The translations under genes were made by a program, and so were the position numbers. A model generated the notes under the pieces. It was not told where the DNA came from and searched no databases. It worked only from the letters and a program-made list of their open reading frames with translations. Of a DNA stretch of 64,000 nt, positions 27,039 through 35,460 are shown in pieces (positions within the stretch are counted from its first letter, which is position 1; each line of letters starts with the position of its first letter). Origin of the DNA: Pelomonas aquatica (GTDB taxonomy: Bacteria; Pseudomonadota; Gammaproteobacteria; Burkholderiales; Burkholderiaceae_C); the NCBI RefSeq assembly GCF_026712205.1, contig NZ_JAPPUW010000014.1, positions 1-64,000 of the forward strand. The letters run 5' to 3'.

Positions 27039-27871
27039 GCACCGCACGGCCGCCCGAAGGGGCTCAGCTCCCGCTCGGCGGGACAGCGCGCAGCGCGAAG
27101 GGTGCACAAATCGCTACGGCGGCGACCTGCGGCAGCCGGCTCGAAGCCGAGGGCCTGGCCAAGACCTACGGCGTGCGCAAGGTCGTCAAGGACGTCCATG
27201 TGCGCGTGGACTGCGGCGAGGTCGTCGGCCTGCTCGGCCCCAACGGCGCCGGCAAGACGACCAGCTTCTACATGATCGTCGGCCTGGTGCGCTCCGACGC
27301 CGGCATCATCCGCATCGACGGCGCCGAGGTGCAGCGCCTGCCCATCCACCAGCGCGCGCGGCTGGGCCTGAGCTATCTGCCGCAGGAAGCCTCCATCTTC
27401 CGCAAGCTGAGCGTCGAGCAGAACATCCGCGCGGTGCTGGAGCTGCAGCAGGACGACCGCGGCCGGGCCCTGTCCCGCGCGCGCATCGACGAGCTGCTGA
27501 ACGGCCTGCTGCACGACCTCTCCATCGAGGGCCTGCGCGACAGCCCGGCGCCGGCGCTGTCGGGCGGCGAGCGCCGCCGCGTCGAGATCGCCCGCGCGCT
27601 GGCCACGCAGCCGCGCTTCATCCTGCTGGACGAGCCCTTCGCCGGCGTCGACCCGATCGCGGTGCTGGAGATCCAGCGCATCATCGGCTTCCTGAAGGGC
27701 CGCGGCATCGGCGTGCTGATCACCGACCACAACGTCCGCGAGACGCTGGGCATCTGCGATCGCGCCTACATCATCAGCGAGGGCGCCGTGCTCGCCGAAG
27801 GCACGCCCGACGAGATCGTGGCCAACGCCGACGTGCGCAAGGTCTATCTCGGCGAACATTTTCGGATGTAG
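27035..27871 (+). CDS. lptB: LPS export ABC transporter ATPase LptB
   Basis: 278 residues. Walker A is [14 protein letters not shown]-loop [14 protein letters not shown], signature [15 protein letters not shown], Walker [13 protein letters not shown] and H-loop ITDHNVRET. It powers LPS extraction with LptF/G/C. The N-terminus is about 34 residues longer than E. coli LptB: family similarity begins at [13 protein letters not shown]. The added DNA (about 27050-27118) has a different, low-complexity look, as if inserted. The ATG overlaps the lptA stop, so the extension is probably translated. Confidence 0.95.
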   Translation: MSTARPPEGAQLPLGGTARSAKGAQIATAATCGSRLEAEGLAKTYGVRKVVKDVHVRVDCGEVVGLLGPNGAGKTTSFYMIVGLVRSDAGIIRIDGAEVQRLPIHQRARLGLSYLPQEASIFRKLSVEQNIRAVLELQQDDRGRALSRARIDELLNGLLHDLSIEGLRDSPAPALSGGERRRVEIARALATQPRFILLDEPFAGVDPIAVLEIQRIIGFLKGRGIGVLITDHNVRETLGICDRAYIISEGAVLAEGTPDEIVANADVRKVYLGEHFRM

Positions 27872-27873
27872 CG

Positions 27874-29355
27874 GTGAAACAGACGCTCCAGGTCCGGCTC
27901 AGTCAGCACCTCGCGCTGACGCCCCAGCTGCAGCAGTCCATCCGTCTGTTGCAGCTCTCCACGCTGGAGCTGCACCAGGAAGTCGAGCAGATGCTCGCAA
28001 GCAACCCGCTGCTCGAGACCGAAGAGGAAATCACCGTCAGCGCGCCCGAGCTGGCTTCGAATGCACCGGCCGAGAGCGGCACGGAATCGTCCTCCGGCGA
28101 ATCGGAAAACGGCGACGCGCCCGAGCTCAGCGCCGAGGACTTCGGCGGCACCGAACGCGAGGACTGGGAGAACGGCACCGAGCGCGACGACTTCGACGGC
28201 ATCCGCGAACTGCCGAGCAGCAGCGGCAGCGCGAGCGACGAGGACGGCGAGCGCGAGAGCCGGGAGTTCGCCGAGACCTCGCTGGCCGAGCACCTGGCCC
28301 AGCAGCTCGCCGGCATGAGCCTGTCGCCCGAGGACCGCGCCGCCGTGCAGGTGCTGATCGAATCGCTGGACGAGGACGGCTACCTCGAAGACCCGCTGGA
28401 CGACATCGCCGCCGCCCTGGCCGAGGACCGCGAGGAGCTGCTGGACCGGCTGCGCTTCGCGCTGCGCCTGCTGCAGAGCCTGGAGCCGGCCGGCATCGGC
28501 GCGGCCAGCCTGTCCGAATGCCTGGTGCTGCAGCTGCGCGCACAGCCGAAGAGCCCGGCCCAGGTCATCGCCATCCTGATCTGCAAGGGCCACCTCGAGC
28601 TGCTGGCCCGCCGCGACATGCGCCGGCTGATGGCCGAGACCGGCGCCGACGAGGGCCTGCTGCGCGAGGCGCAGGCCCTCATCACGCGGCTCGAACCCAA
28701 GCCGGGCCGGCGCTTCGCGCAGGGCGCGGCCGCGGCCATCGTGCCCGACGTCATCGTGCGCAAGGTCGGCCGCGAGCTGCGCGTCATGCTCAACCCCGAG
28801 GTCGCGCCCAAGCTGCGCATCAACGAGCTCTATGCCAACGCGCTGCGCGCGACGCGCGGCGGCATCAGCAACTCGCCGCTGGGCGGACAGCTGCAGGAGG
28901 CGCGCTGGTTCATCAAGAACATCCAGCAGCGCTTCGACACCATCCTGCGCGTCAGCCAGGCCATCGTCGAGCGCCAGCGCGGCTTCTTCACGCATGGCGA
29001 ACTGGCCATGAAGCCGCTGGTGCTGCGCGAGATCGCCGACGAGCTCGGCTTGCACGAATCGACCATCTCGCGCGTGACGACGGCCAAGTACATGGCCACG
29101 GCCTGGGGCACCTTCGAGCTGAAGTATTTCTTCGGCTCCGGCCTCAGCACCGAAGCCGGCGGCGAGGCCTCCAGCACGGCCGTGCGCGCCCTCATCAAGC
29201 AGTTCGTCGCCGCCGAGGACACCAGGAAGCCGCTGTCGGACAGCGCGCTGGCCGGCATGCTGGAGGAGCAAGGCATCCAGTGCGCGCGCCGCACGGTGGC
29301 CAAGTACCGCGAGGCGATGAAGATAGCGCCGGCCAATCTGCGCAAGGCGCTGTAG
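27874..29355 (+). CDS. rpoN: RNA polymerase sigma-54 factor
   Basis: 493 residues from a GTG 2 nt after the lptB stop. Region I, the activator-responsive Gln-rich head, reads LQVRLSQHLALTPQLQQSIRLLQLS. Region II is a long acidic spacer (about 50-130). The core-binding domain and the HTH follow. The C-terminal RpoN box CARRTVAKYREAM recognises the -24 element. It directs transcription that needs AAA+ enhancer-binding proteins. Order with lptAB is canonical. Confidence 0.97.
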   Translation: MKQTLQVRLSQHLALTPQLQQSIRLLQLSTLELHQEVEQMLASNPLLETEEEITVSAPELASNAPAESGTESSSGESENGDAPELSAEDFGGTEREDWENGTERDDFDGIRELPSSSGSASDEDGERESREFAETSLAEHLAQQLAGMSLSPEDRAAVQVLIESLDEDGYLEDPLDDIAAALAEDREELLDRLRFALRLLQSLEPAGIGAASLSECLVLQLRAQPKSPAQVIAILICKGHLELLARRDMRRLMAETGADEGLLREAQALITRLEPKPGRRFAQGAAAAIVPDVIVRKVGRELRVMLNPEVAPKLRINELYANALRATRGGISNSPLGGQLQEARWFIKNIQQRFDTILRVSQAIVERQRGFFTHGELAMKPLVLREIADELGLHESTISRVTTAKYMATAWGTFELKYFFGSGLSTEAGGEASSTAVRALIKQFVAAEDTRKPLSDSALAGMLEEQGIQCARRTVAKYREAMKIAPANLRKAL

Positions 29356-29421
29356 GCGCATCCACGTCGGCTGAGCACGCTCTGCTCGCTGAGGTGCTGG
29401 GCTGAGGTTGGCCGCCGCGGC

Positions 29422-29427
29422 GACAAT
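29422..29427 (+). promoter_or_regulatory. -10-like element 7 nt before the RlmL-like start
   Basis: GACAAT, then TCCGCCCC and the GTG start. Spacing (7 nt) and flanks closely match those of argS and mnmA. Suggests a leaderless transcript. Confidence 0.45.
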
Positions 29428-29434
29428 CCGCCCC

Positions 29435-30715
29435 GTGAGCCTGCCCAACAAGTTGTCCCTCTTCGTGTCCTGCCCCGGTGGCGTCGAGCCGCTGCTGGAG
29501 GATGAGCTCAAGCGCTTCCTGCCGCCCGGCGTGCGCAGCAAGGTCGAGGCGCTGCGCGGCGGCTGCGGCGTGCTCGGCACCGCCGAGGACGTCATGCGCA
29601 TCAATCTCGAGAGCCGCCTGGCCCAGCGCGTCCTCGTCGAGATCATCGAAGGCCCCTACCGCCACGAGGACGACCTCTATGCACTGGCGCGGCGCGTCGA
29701 CTGGCGCGACTGGATCACGCCCCGGCACACGCTGCGCATCGACACCACCGCGCAGCGCTCGCCGCTGAAGAGCCTGAACTTCGCCGCGCTACGCATCAAG
29801 GACGCGATCTGCGACCAGATCCGCGAGCACACCGGCGAGCGGCCCAGCGTGGACACGCAGCGGCCCGACCTGCCCGTCGTGCTGCACGTCGGCCCCGAAC
29901 GCGCGGCCCTCTACGTGGACACCTCCGGCGAGCCGCTGTTCAAGCGCGGCTGGCGCATCGACAAGGGCGATGCGCCGCTGAAGGAGACGCTGGCCGCCGC
30001 GATGCTGGCCGCCGCCGGCTGGCGCGGCACCAACGAGCAAGGGGGTGCGCTGCACGACCCCTGCTGCGGCTCCGGCACCATCCCCATCGAGGCGGCGCTG
30101 ATCGCCTGCGACGCCGCGCCCGGCCTGCAGCGCCGCTTCGCCTTCGAACACCAGCTGCCTTTCGCCACGCCGGCGATGAAGGCCACATGGGGCGAGATGG
30201 CCCAGGCGGCGCGCGCACGCATCCACCCGCCGGCCGTGCCCATCTATGCCAGCGACGTGGCCTTCCGCATGGTCGACTTCGCGCGCCGCAATGCCGAGCG
30301 CGCCGGCGTGGCCCAGTACATCCAGTTCAACGGCGGCGACGCGCTGGAGCGGCCGGCGCCGCAGCTGCCCGAGGGCATGCCCGGCAGCATCGTCATGAAC
30401 CCGCCCTATGGCGAGCGCATCGAGGTGCGCGGCAAGGCGGCGATGACGCGCGATGCCGGCGGCAGCGAGGAGAGGGACGCCGGCGACGATTTCTTCCCGC
30501 GCCTGGCCGCGCACTGGAAGCGCCAGTACACCGGGAACCCCGCCGGCTGGACGGCCTGGATGCTCAGCCCCGACATGAAGCTGCCCGGCCGCATGCGGCT
30601 GAAGGAGTCGCGCCGCGTGCCGATGTGGAACGGCCCGATCGAGTGCCGGCTGTTCCGCTTCGACCTCGTCAAGGGCTCGGCACGCAAGCCGGCGGAAGGC
30701 GATGCGCCGGCCTGA
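29435..30715 (+). CDS. rlmL: THUMP-domain rRNA methyltransferase (RlmL N-terminal-half type)
   Basis: 426 residues. The N-terminal ferredoxin-like/THUMP part (about 10-155) binds RNA. A Rossmann methyltransferase follows, with motif I DPCCGSGTIPIEAALIA and catalytic motif IV NPPYGER. It matches the m2G2445 23S rRNA methyltransferase portion of RlmL but lacks the C-terminal RlmK-like domain of the E. coli fusion, the common form outside enterics. The GTG start was chosen over a TTG 27 nt upstream, since similarity begins at LSLFVSCPGGVEPLLEDEL. Confidence 0.88.
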   Translation: MSLPNKLSLFVSCPGGVEPLLEDELKRFLPPGVRSKVEALRGGCGVLGTAEDVMRINLESRLAQRVLVEIIEGPYRHEDDLYALARRVDWRDWITPRHTLRIDTTAQRSPLKSLNFAALRIKDAICDQIREHTGERPSVDTQRPDLPVVLHVGPERAALYVDTSGEPLFKRGWRIDKGDAPLKETLAAAMLAAAGWRGTNEQGGALHDPCCGSGTIPIEAALIACDAAPGLQRRFAFEHQLPFATPAMKATWGEMAQAARARIHPPAVPIYASDVAFRMVDFARRNAERAGVAQYIQFNGGDALERPAPQLPEGMPGSIVMNPPYGERIEVRGKAAMTRDAGGSEERDAGDDFFPRLAAHWKRQYTGNPAGWTAWMLSPDMKLPGRMRLKESRRVPMWNGPIECRLFRFDLVKGSARKPAEGDAPA

Positions 30716-31214
30716 GCGCGTCGCCGCCGCCCTGCTCGCGCTGGCCGCCACGGCCGCCCCGGCGCTCACGCCCTGCACGCTGGTCTTCGGCCAGGGCCGC
30801 AACCCGCCGGCCGCCGATGCGCCGGACTGGGACGGCCTGAACACGCAGTTCAGCAACGCCGTCGCCGACGCGCTGGATGCAGGCGGCCGCCGCGTCGTCG
30901 CGATGACGGCGTCCAGCGCGCGGATCGACCCGCAGGCCACCGGCCTCGCGCTGCTGCAGCGTGCCGACGCATCGGGCTGCGGCACGCTGGTCGAGACCAG
31001 CGTGTTCGCCGACGAGCAGGACGTGCTGGTGCTGAGGCTGCGCGCCTACCCGCTGCTGCCCCAGCTCGATGGCGGCGGCATCGCCGGCCTGCGCATCGGC
31101 GCGCCGCTGTTCGTCACGCAGCGCGAGCTGGTGCTGTCGACGCTGCCGCGGCTCGGGCCCGGGCAGCTGGCCGCGCAGATGGCGGCCGAATACCTGCAGC
31201 ACGACGGCCGCTGA
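30702..31214 (+). CDS. Small secreted protein of unknown function
   Basis: 170 residues. A signal peptide (ERVAAALLALAATAAPALT) precedes a globular domain with two visible Cys (PCTLVFG, SGCGTLV). I do not recognise the family. The gene starts 14 nt inside the RlmL-like gene with GGAAGG just before the ATG, so it is probably co-translated with it. Probably periplasmic. The following MFS gene is on the other strand. Confidence 0.6.
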   Translation: MRRPERVAAALLALAATAAPALTPCTLVFGQGRNPPAADAPDWDGLNTQFSNAVADALDAGGRRVVAMTASSARIDPQATGLALLQRADASGCGTLVETSVFADEQDVLVLRLRAYPLLPQLDGGGIAGLRIGAPLFVTQRELVLSTLPRLGPGQLAAQMAAEYLQHDGR

Positions 31215-31233
31215 GCGGCAGGGGCGGGCGCGC

Positions 31234-32400
31234 TCAGCCGGCCCTGGCGGGCCGCCGCAGCGTCAGGCTGGCCAGCGCGGCGGCGCACAGCGCCAGCGGC
31301 ACGAGGCTGGCCCAGTTCATCCACTGCCAGCCGCCGGTCGTGACCAGCGCGCCGGAGGAAAAGGCCGTCAGCGTCATCGTCGCGTAGACGCCGGTGTCCA
31401 GCAGGCCCTGGGCTCGCGTCTTCTCCTCGGGCCGGTAGGCCTGGGTGAACAGCGTCGTGCCGCCGATGTAGAGGAAGTTCCAGCCGATGCCGAGCAGCAG
31501 CAGCGCGCCGAGGAAATGCGCAAAGTCCTGGCCCGACAGCGCGAACGCGACGCAGCCGAGGTTGAGCAGCACGCCGGCCGCCATGACCGGCAGCACGCCG
31601 AAACGCCGGATCAGCGCGCCGGTGAAGAAGCTCGGCACGAACATGCCCAGCACATGCCACTGCAGCACCATGCTGGTGTCGGCAAACGGCAGGCCGCACT
31701 GGCCCATCGCGATGGGCGTGGCGGCCATCAGCAGGTTCATGACGCCGTAACCGAGCGCACTCGCGGCCAGCGCGACGAGGAAGACGGGCTGGCGCGCCAG
31801 CTCCGCGCTGGAGCGCCCGCCGGCGCCGGGCGCGGGCCGGGCCAGCGGCGGGAAGTCGATCATCGAGATCAGCGCCAGGCCGGCCACGGCCACGCCCATC
31901 AGCAGCAGATAGGCGCCCGCGAACGGCGCGACGAGCAGGTTGCGGCTCGCGCGCGCCAGCAGCGGGCCGAGGATGGCACCCAGGCAGCCGCCGGCCAGCA
32001 CCCAGGAGATCGCGGCCTCGCGCTTCGCGGGCGCGACGAGCTCGGCCGCCGCGAAGCGGTAGAGGGCCGCGTTGGCGTTGTAGTAGCCGGCCACCAGCGT
32101 CGCCGCGACGACGCCCCAGAACTGCCCGTTCAGCACGCTCCACAGCGCGATGGCGCAGCTCAGCAGCGCCACGCCCAGGCCGATCTGGAAGGCGCGCCGG
32201 CGGCCGAAGCGCAGCTGGTGGCGGCCCACCAGCCGGGCCATAAGCGCGCCGCCGGCCACATAGGCGCAGATCGGCAGCGTCGCCATCCACGGCAGCGGCG
32301 CCAGCGCCAGGCCCACCAGGCCATTGATGGCCATGAAGCAGATGTTGTTCGTCAGGAAGAGGCCCTGGACCAGGACCAGCAGTGCGAGCTTGCGGTTCAT
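31234..32400 (-). CDS. MFS transporter
   Basis: 388 residues with about 12 membrane segments (MNRKLALLVLVQGLFLTNNICF at the start). The loop 2-3 motif-A equivalent is GRHQLRFGRRRAFQIGLG, and loop 8-9 reads RRFGVLPVM. Central loop is short and polar. Length is typical for the drug/sugar-proton antiporter branch; substrate and direction cannot be read. The start overlaps the rsmE stop (ATGA). Confidence 0.82.
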   Translation of the reverse strand: MNRKLALLVLVQGLFLTNNICFMAINGLVGLALAPLPWMATLPICAYVAGGALMARLVGRHQLRFGRRRAFQIGLGVALLSCAIALWSVLNGQFWGVVAATLVAGYYNANAALYRFAAAELVAPAKREAAISWVLAGGCLGAILGPLLARASRNLLVAPFAGAYLLLMGVAVAGLALISMIDFPPLARPAPGAGGRSSAELARQPVFLVALAASALGYGVMNLLMAATPIAMGQCGLPFADTSMVLQWHVLGMFVPSFFTGALIRRFGVLPVMAAGVLLNLGCVAFALSGQDFAHFLGALLLLGIGWNFLYIGGTTLFTQAYRPEEKTRAQGLLDTGVYATMTLTAFSSGALVTTGGWQWMNWASLVPLALCAAALASLTLRRPARAG

Positions 32401-33119
32401 GCCAGAGCCAGCCAGGACAGCACGGCCAGCGGCGCGGTGTCGGCGCGCAGGATGCGCGGGCCGAGCGTGACCGGCGCGAAGCCGCGGGTGCGGGCAGCGT
32501 CTTCCTCGGTATCGCTCAGGCCGCCTTCGGGGCCGCTGAGGAAGATGGCCTGCGGCTGCGCAAAGGGCGCGATCGGCGCGGCCGCGCGCGGGCTCAGCAG
32601 GCCGCGCCATTCATCGCCCGAAGGCTCGGGCAACGCGGCCAGCCAGGCGCCCAGGGCCATGACGGGCTCGACGCGCATCGGCACCGTGCGCCCGCTCTGC
32701 TCGGCCGCGGCGACGGCCACGCCCTGCCAGTGGGCGCGCTTCTTGTCGGCCCGCTCGCCGGCCAGGCGCAGCACCGAGCGCTCCGCAACCAGCGGCTGCA
32801 GCGCCGCGGCGCCGAGCTCGGAGGCCTTCTCGACGAGGAAGTCCATGCGGTCGTTGGCCGGCATGACGACGGCCAGCGTCACGGCACGGGCCAGTTCGCG
32901 CTGCGGCTGCGCGGCGGCCAGCAGGCGCACCCTGACCTCGCTGCGCCCCATGGCCGTGACCTCGGCCTGCCACTCGGGGCCGCTGCCGTCGAACAGGGTC
33001 AGCGCGTCGCCGGGCTGCAGGCGCAGCACCTGCACATGGCGGGCGGCGCCAGAGGGCAGGGCGATTTCTCCGGATGCGAGGAGTGGGGTGTCGACAAAAA
33101 AGCGGGGCAAGGCGGGCAC
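32397..33119 (-). CDS. rsmE: 16S rRNA (uracil1498-N3)-methyltransferase
   Basis: 240 residues from a GTG. A PUA-like N-terminus (PRFFVDTPLLASGEI, then RHVQVLRLQPGD) is followed by a SPOUT methyltransferase with motifs DFLVEKASELGAAALQPL, FLSGPEGGLSDTE and a C-terminal LGPRILRADTAPLAVL, where the SAM-binding knot closes. It modifies U1498 in the ribosome decoding centre. It overlaps the MFS gene by 4 nt and follows the unknown 170-residue gene by 27 nt. Confidence 0.95.
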   Translation of the reverse strand: MPALPRFFVDTPLLASGEIALPSGAARHVQVLRLQPGDALTLFDGSGPEWQAEVTAMGRSEVRVRLLAAAQPQRELARAVTLAVVMPANDRMDFLVEKASELGAAALQPLVAERSVLRLAGERADKKRAHWQGVAVAAAEQSGRTVPMRVEPVMALGAWLAALPEPSGDEWRGLLSPRAAAPIAPFAQPQAIFLSGPEGGLSDTEEDAARTRGFAPVTLGPRILRADTAPLAVLSWLALA

Positions 33120-33146
33120 GGTCAGCGGACAAGCCGCAAGTGTCCC

Positions 33147-33659
33147 TCAGCGCAGGCCCAGGGCCTCGCGCACGGCCGCGGCAGCGTCCTCGCCCTTGGC
33201 CTTCTGCACGCGCTCCACCAGTTGCAGGGCCAGGGCCTGCAGCGCCGCCAGACTGTCGGCACGCTCGACCTCCAGCGCGAAGGCATAGCCCTTGAAGGGC
33301 CCGAGCAGCTTGGTCGCCTCGCCGCTCAGATAGGCGTAGAGGGCCGCGCGGTCCAGCAGCGGCGCGCCGCCGGCCGGTGGCGCGGCAATGGCTGCCGGCG
33401 CCGCGGGCGCCGTGGTGGCGACGGGTGGCGGGCCGCCGGCACCCTGCGGCGCGATCAGGCCGTGCTGGCGCAGCGTCGTGAGGTCGGCCTCGGTGGCGCC
33501 GGCCACCAGGCGCAGCCAGTCGCCGGCAGTCTTGCTGGCGTCCAGCACGAGCAGCAGGTTGCGCGCCGCGCGCGACAAGGGCAGCGCCCGCGCGCGGATC
33601 TCGGCGCGGCCGGCCTCGGTTTTGGAATGCAACTGGTCGAGCACGTTGTGTCGGGCCAT
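33147..33659 (-). CDS. Conserved-looking cytosolic protein of unknown function
   Basis: 170 residues. The N-terminal helical part (MARHNVLDQLHSKTEAGRAEI, then ARNLLLVLDASKTAGDWLRLV) is joined by a Pro/Ala linker to a second helical domain (LYAYLSGEATKLLGPFKGYAFALEVERA). No signal peptide, membrane segment or catalytic motif. I do not recognise it. It sits 30 nt after fadD and 27 nt before rsmE on the same strand, so it is likely part of that transcript. Confidence 0.65.
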   Translation of the reverse strand: MARHNVLDQLHSKTEAGRAEIRARALPLSRAARNLLLVLDASKTAGDWLRLVAGATEADLTTLRQHGLIAPQGAGGPPPVATTAPAAPAAIAAPPAGGAPLLDRAALYAYLSGEATKLLGPFKGYAFALEVERADSLAALQALALQLVERVQKAKGEDAAAAVREALGLR

Positions 33660-33689
33660 GCCCGCGTGCGGGCCGGGTCAGGGGTGACG

Positions 33690-35363
33690 TCAGCGCTTGT
33701 CCCGCAGTTCCCTGCGCAGGATCTTGCCCACGGGCGTCTTGGGCAGTTCGGTGCGGAACTCAACGATCTTGGGCCGTTTGTAGCCGGTCAGGTTGGCTTC
33801 GCAATAGGCCCGCACGTCGGCCTCGGTGATATTCGGGTCTTTCTTCACGATGACGACCTTCACCGCCTCGCCGGCCTTGGCGTCGGGCACGCCGACGGCC
33901 GCGCATTCCAGCACGCCGGGCATCTGCGTCAGCACGTCCTCGACCTCGTTCGGATAGACGTTGAAGCCGCTGACGAGGATCATGTCCTTCTTGCGGTCGA
34001 CGATCTTGAAATAACCGCGTTCGTCGACGGTGCCGATGTCGCCGGTGCGGAAATAACCGTCGGCCGTCATGACCTTGGCGGTTTCGTCCGGGCGCTGCCA
34101 GTAGCCGGCCATCACCTGCGGGCCGCGGATGGCGATCTCGCCCGGCTGGCCCATCGGCACCTCGTTGCCGTCGTCGTCCAGCAGCTTGAGCTCGGTCAAC
34201 GGCACGGGCAGGCCGATGGTGCCGCTGTAGGCGGCGCTGTCCGTCGGGTTGCAGGTGGCGGTCGGCGAGGTCTCGGACAGGCCATAGCCCTCGACGATGG
34301 GGCAGCCCGTCTTCTCCAGCCACAGCTTGGCCGTGGCCTGCTGCACGGCCATGCCGCCGCCCACCGAGATGACGAGGCGGCTCCAGTCCACCGTGCCGAA
34401 GTCGGGGTGGTTGGCCATGGCCATGAAGAGGGTGTTGACCGCCGGGAAGCTGTGGAAGCGGTGCGCGGCCAGTTCCTTGAACACCGCGGCCAGGTCGCGC
34501 GGATTCGGGATCAGCACATTGGCGCCGCCCATGTGCAGGGACAGCATCATGTTCGTGTTGAAGCCGAAGATGTGATACAGCGGCAGCGCACAGACGGTGA
34601 CGACCTGCTCGTCCCTGGCAATCTTCTTGAGCGCGGGCTGGTACCAGGCCTCGCACTGCAGGATGTTGGCGACGAGGTTGCGGTGCAGCAGCACGGCGCC
34701 CTTGGACACGCCGGTCGTGCCGCCGGTGTACTGCAGCACGGCGATGTCGTCCGGGCCCAGCCTGGGGGCCTGGTAGGTCAGGCTGCGGCCCTTGGCGAGC
34801 GCGTCGTTGAACTTGACGGCGCCCGGCAGCTCGAAGGCCGGCACCATCTTCTTCACGTTGCGCACGACGTAGTTGACGATGCTGCCCTTGATCAGGCCCA
34901 GCATGTCGCCCATGGCCGCCAGCACGACATGCTTGGTGGGCACGTGCTGGATGACCTGCTGCAGCACCGAGGCGAAGTTCTCGATGATGACGATGGCCTT
35001 GGCGCCCGAGTCCTTGAGCTGGTGCTCCAGCTCGCGCGGCGTGTACAGCGGGTTCACGTTGACGACCACATAGCCCGCCCTCAGCACGGCCGCCACGGCC
35101 ACCGGGTACTGGAACAGATTGGGCATCATCAGGGCCACGCGGTCGCCCTTCTCCAGGCCCAGGCCCTGCAGATAGGCGGCGAAGGCCCGCGAGGCCTCGT
35201 CCATCTGCGCAAAGCTCAGGCTCTTGCCCATCATGTGATAGGCGGGCTTTGCGGCGTTCTTCTTGAACGAGCCATCCAGCAGGTCGACCAGGCTGGGGTA
35301 GAGCGACACGTTCACGTCGCGCGGCACGTCGGCCGGGTAATGCTTCAGCCAGATCGACTCCAT
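33690..35363 (-). CDS. fadD: Long-chain fatty acid-CoA ligase
   Basis: 557 residues, ANL superfamily. Motif A3 is QYTGGTTGVSKGAVLLHRN, the FadD-type linker GYGLSETSPTATCNP, hinge YFRTGDIGTVDERGYFKIVDRKKDMI and catalytic Lys KTPVGKILRRELR. It activates exogenous fatty acids at the inner membrane for beta-oxidation. Length and the N-terminal WLKHYPADVPRDV stretch are typical of proteobacterial FadD. GGAGACAAGGCC precedes the ATG. Confidence 0.93.
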   Translation of the reverse strand: MESIWLKHYPADVPRDVNVSLYPSLVDLLDGSFKKNAAKPAYHMMGKSLSFAQMDEASRAFAAYLQGLGLEKGDRVALMMPNLFQYPVAVAAVLRAGYVVVNVNPLYTPRELEHQLKDSGAKAIVIIENFASVLQQVIQHVPTKHVVLAAMGDMLGLIKGSIVNYVVRNVKKMVPAFELPGAVKFNDALAKGRSLTYQAPRLGPDDIAVLQYTGGTTGVSKGAVLLHRNLVANILQCEAWYQPALKKIARDEQVVTVCALPLYHIFGFNTNMMLSLHMGGANVLIPNPRDLAAVFKELAAHRFHSFPAVNTLFMAMANHPDFGTVDWSRLVISVGGGMAVQQATAKLWLEKTGCPIVEGYGLSETSPTATCNPTDSAAYSGTIGLPVPLTELKLLDDDGNEVPMGQPGEIAIRGPQVMAGYWQRPDETAKVMTADGYFRTGDIGTVDERGYFKIVDRKKDMILVSGFNVYPNEVEDVLTQMPGVLECAAVGVPDAKAGEAVKVVIVKKDPNITEADVRAYCEANLTGYKRPKIVEFRTELPKTPVGKILRRELRDKR

Positions 35364-35460
35364 GGCCTTGTCTCCTTCTTGGTTGGCAGCGATTCTGGCC
35401 GATGGCTGGCAGCGGACGGGTCAGGGGATTCGATAGCGGCCCTAGGGCCACGCGTCTAGA

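Noticed and set aside
35438-35449. GGCCCTAGGGCC palindrome between pntB and fadD as terminator
   Set aside because: Twelve bases with no loop-forming spacer and no T-run. A short GC palindrome is common in this composition.
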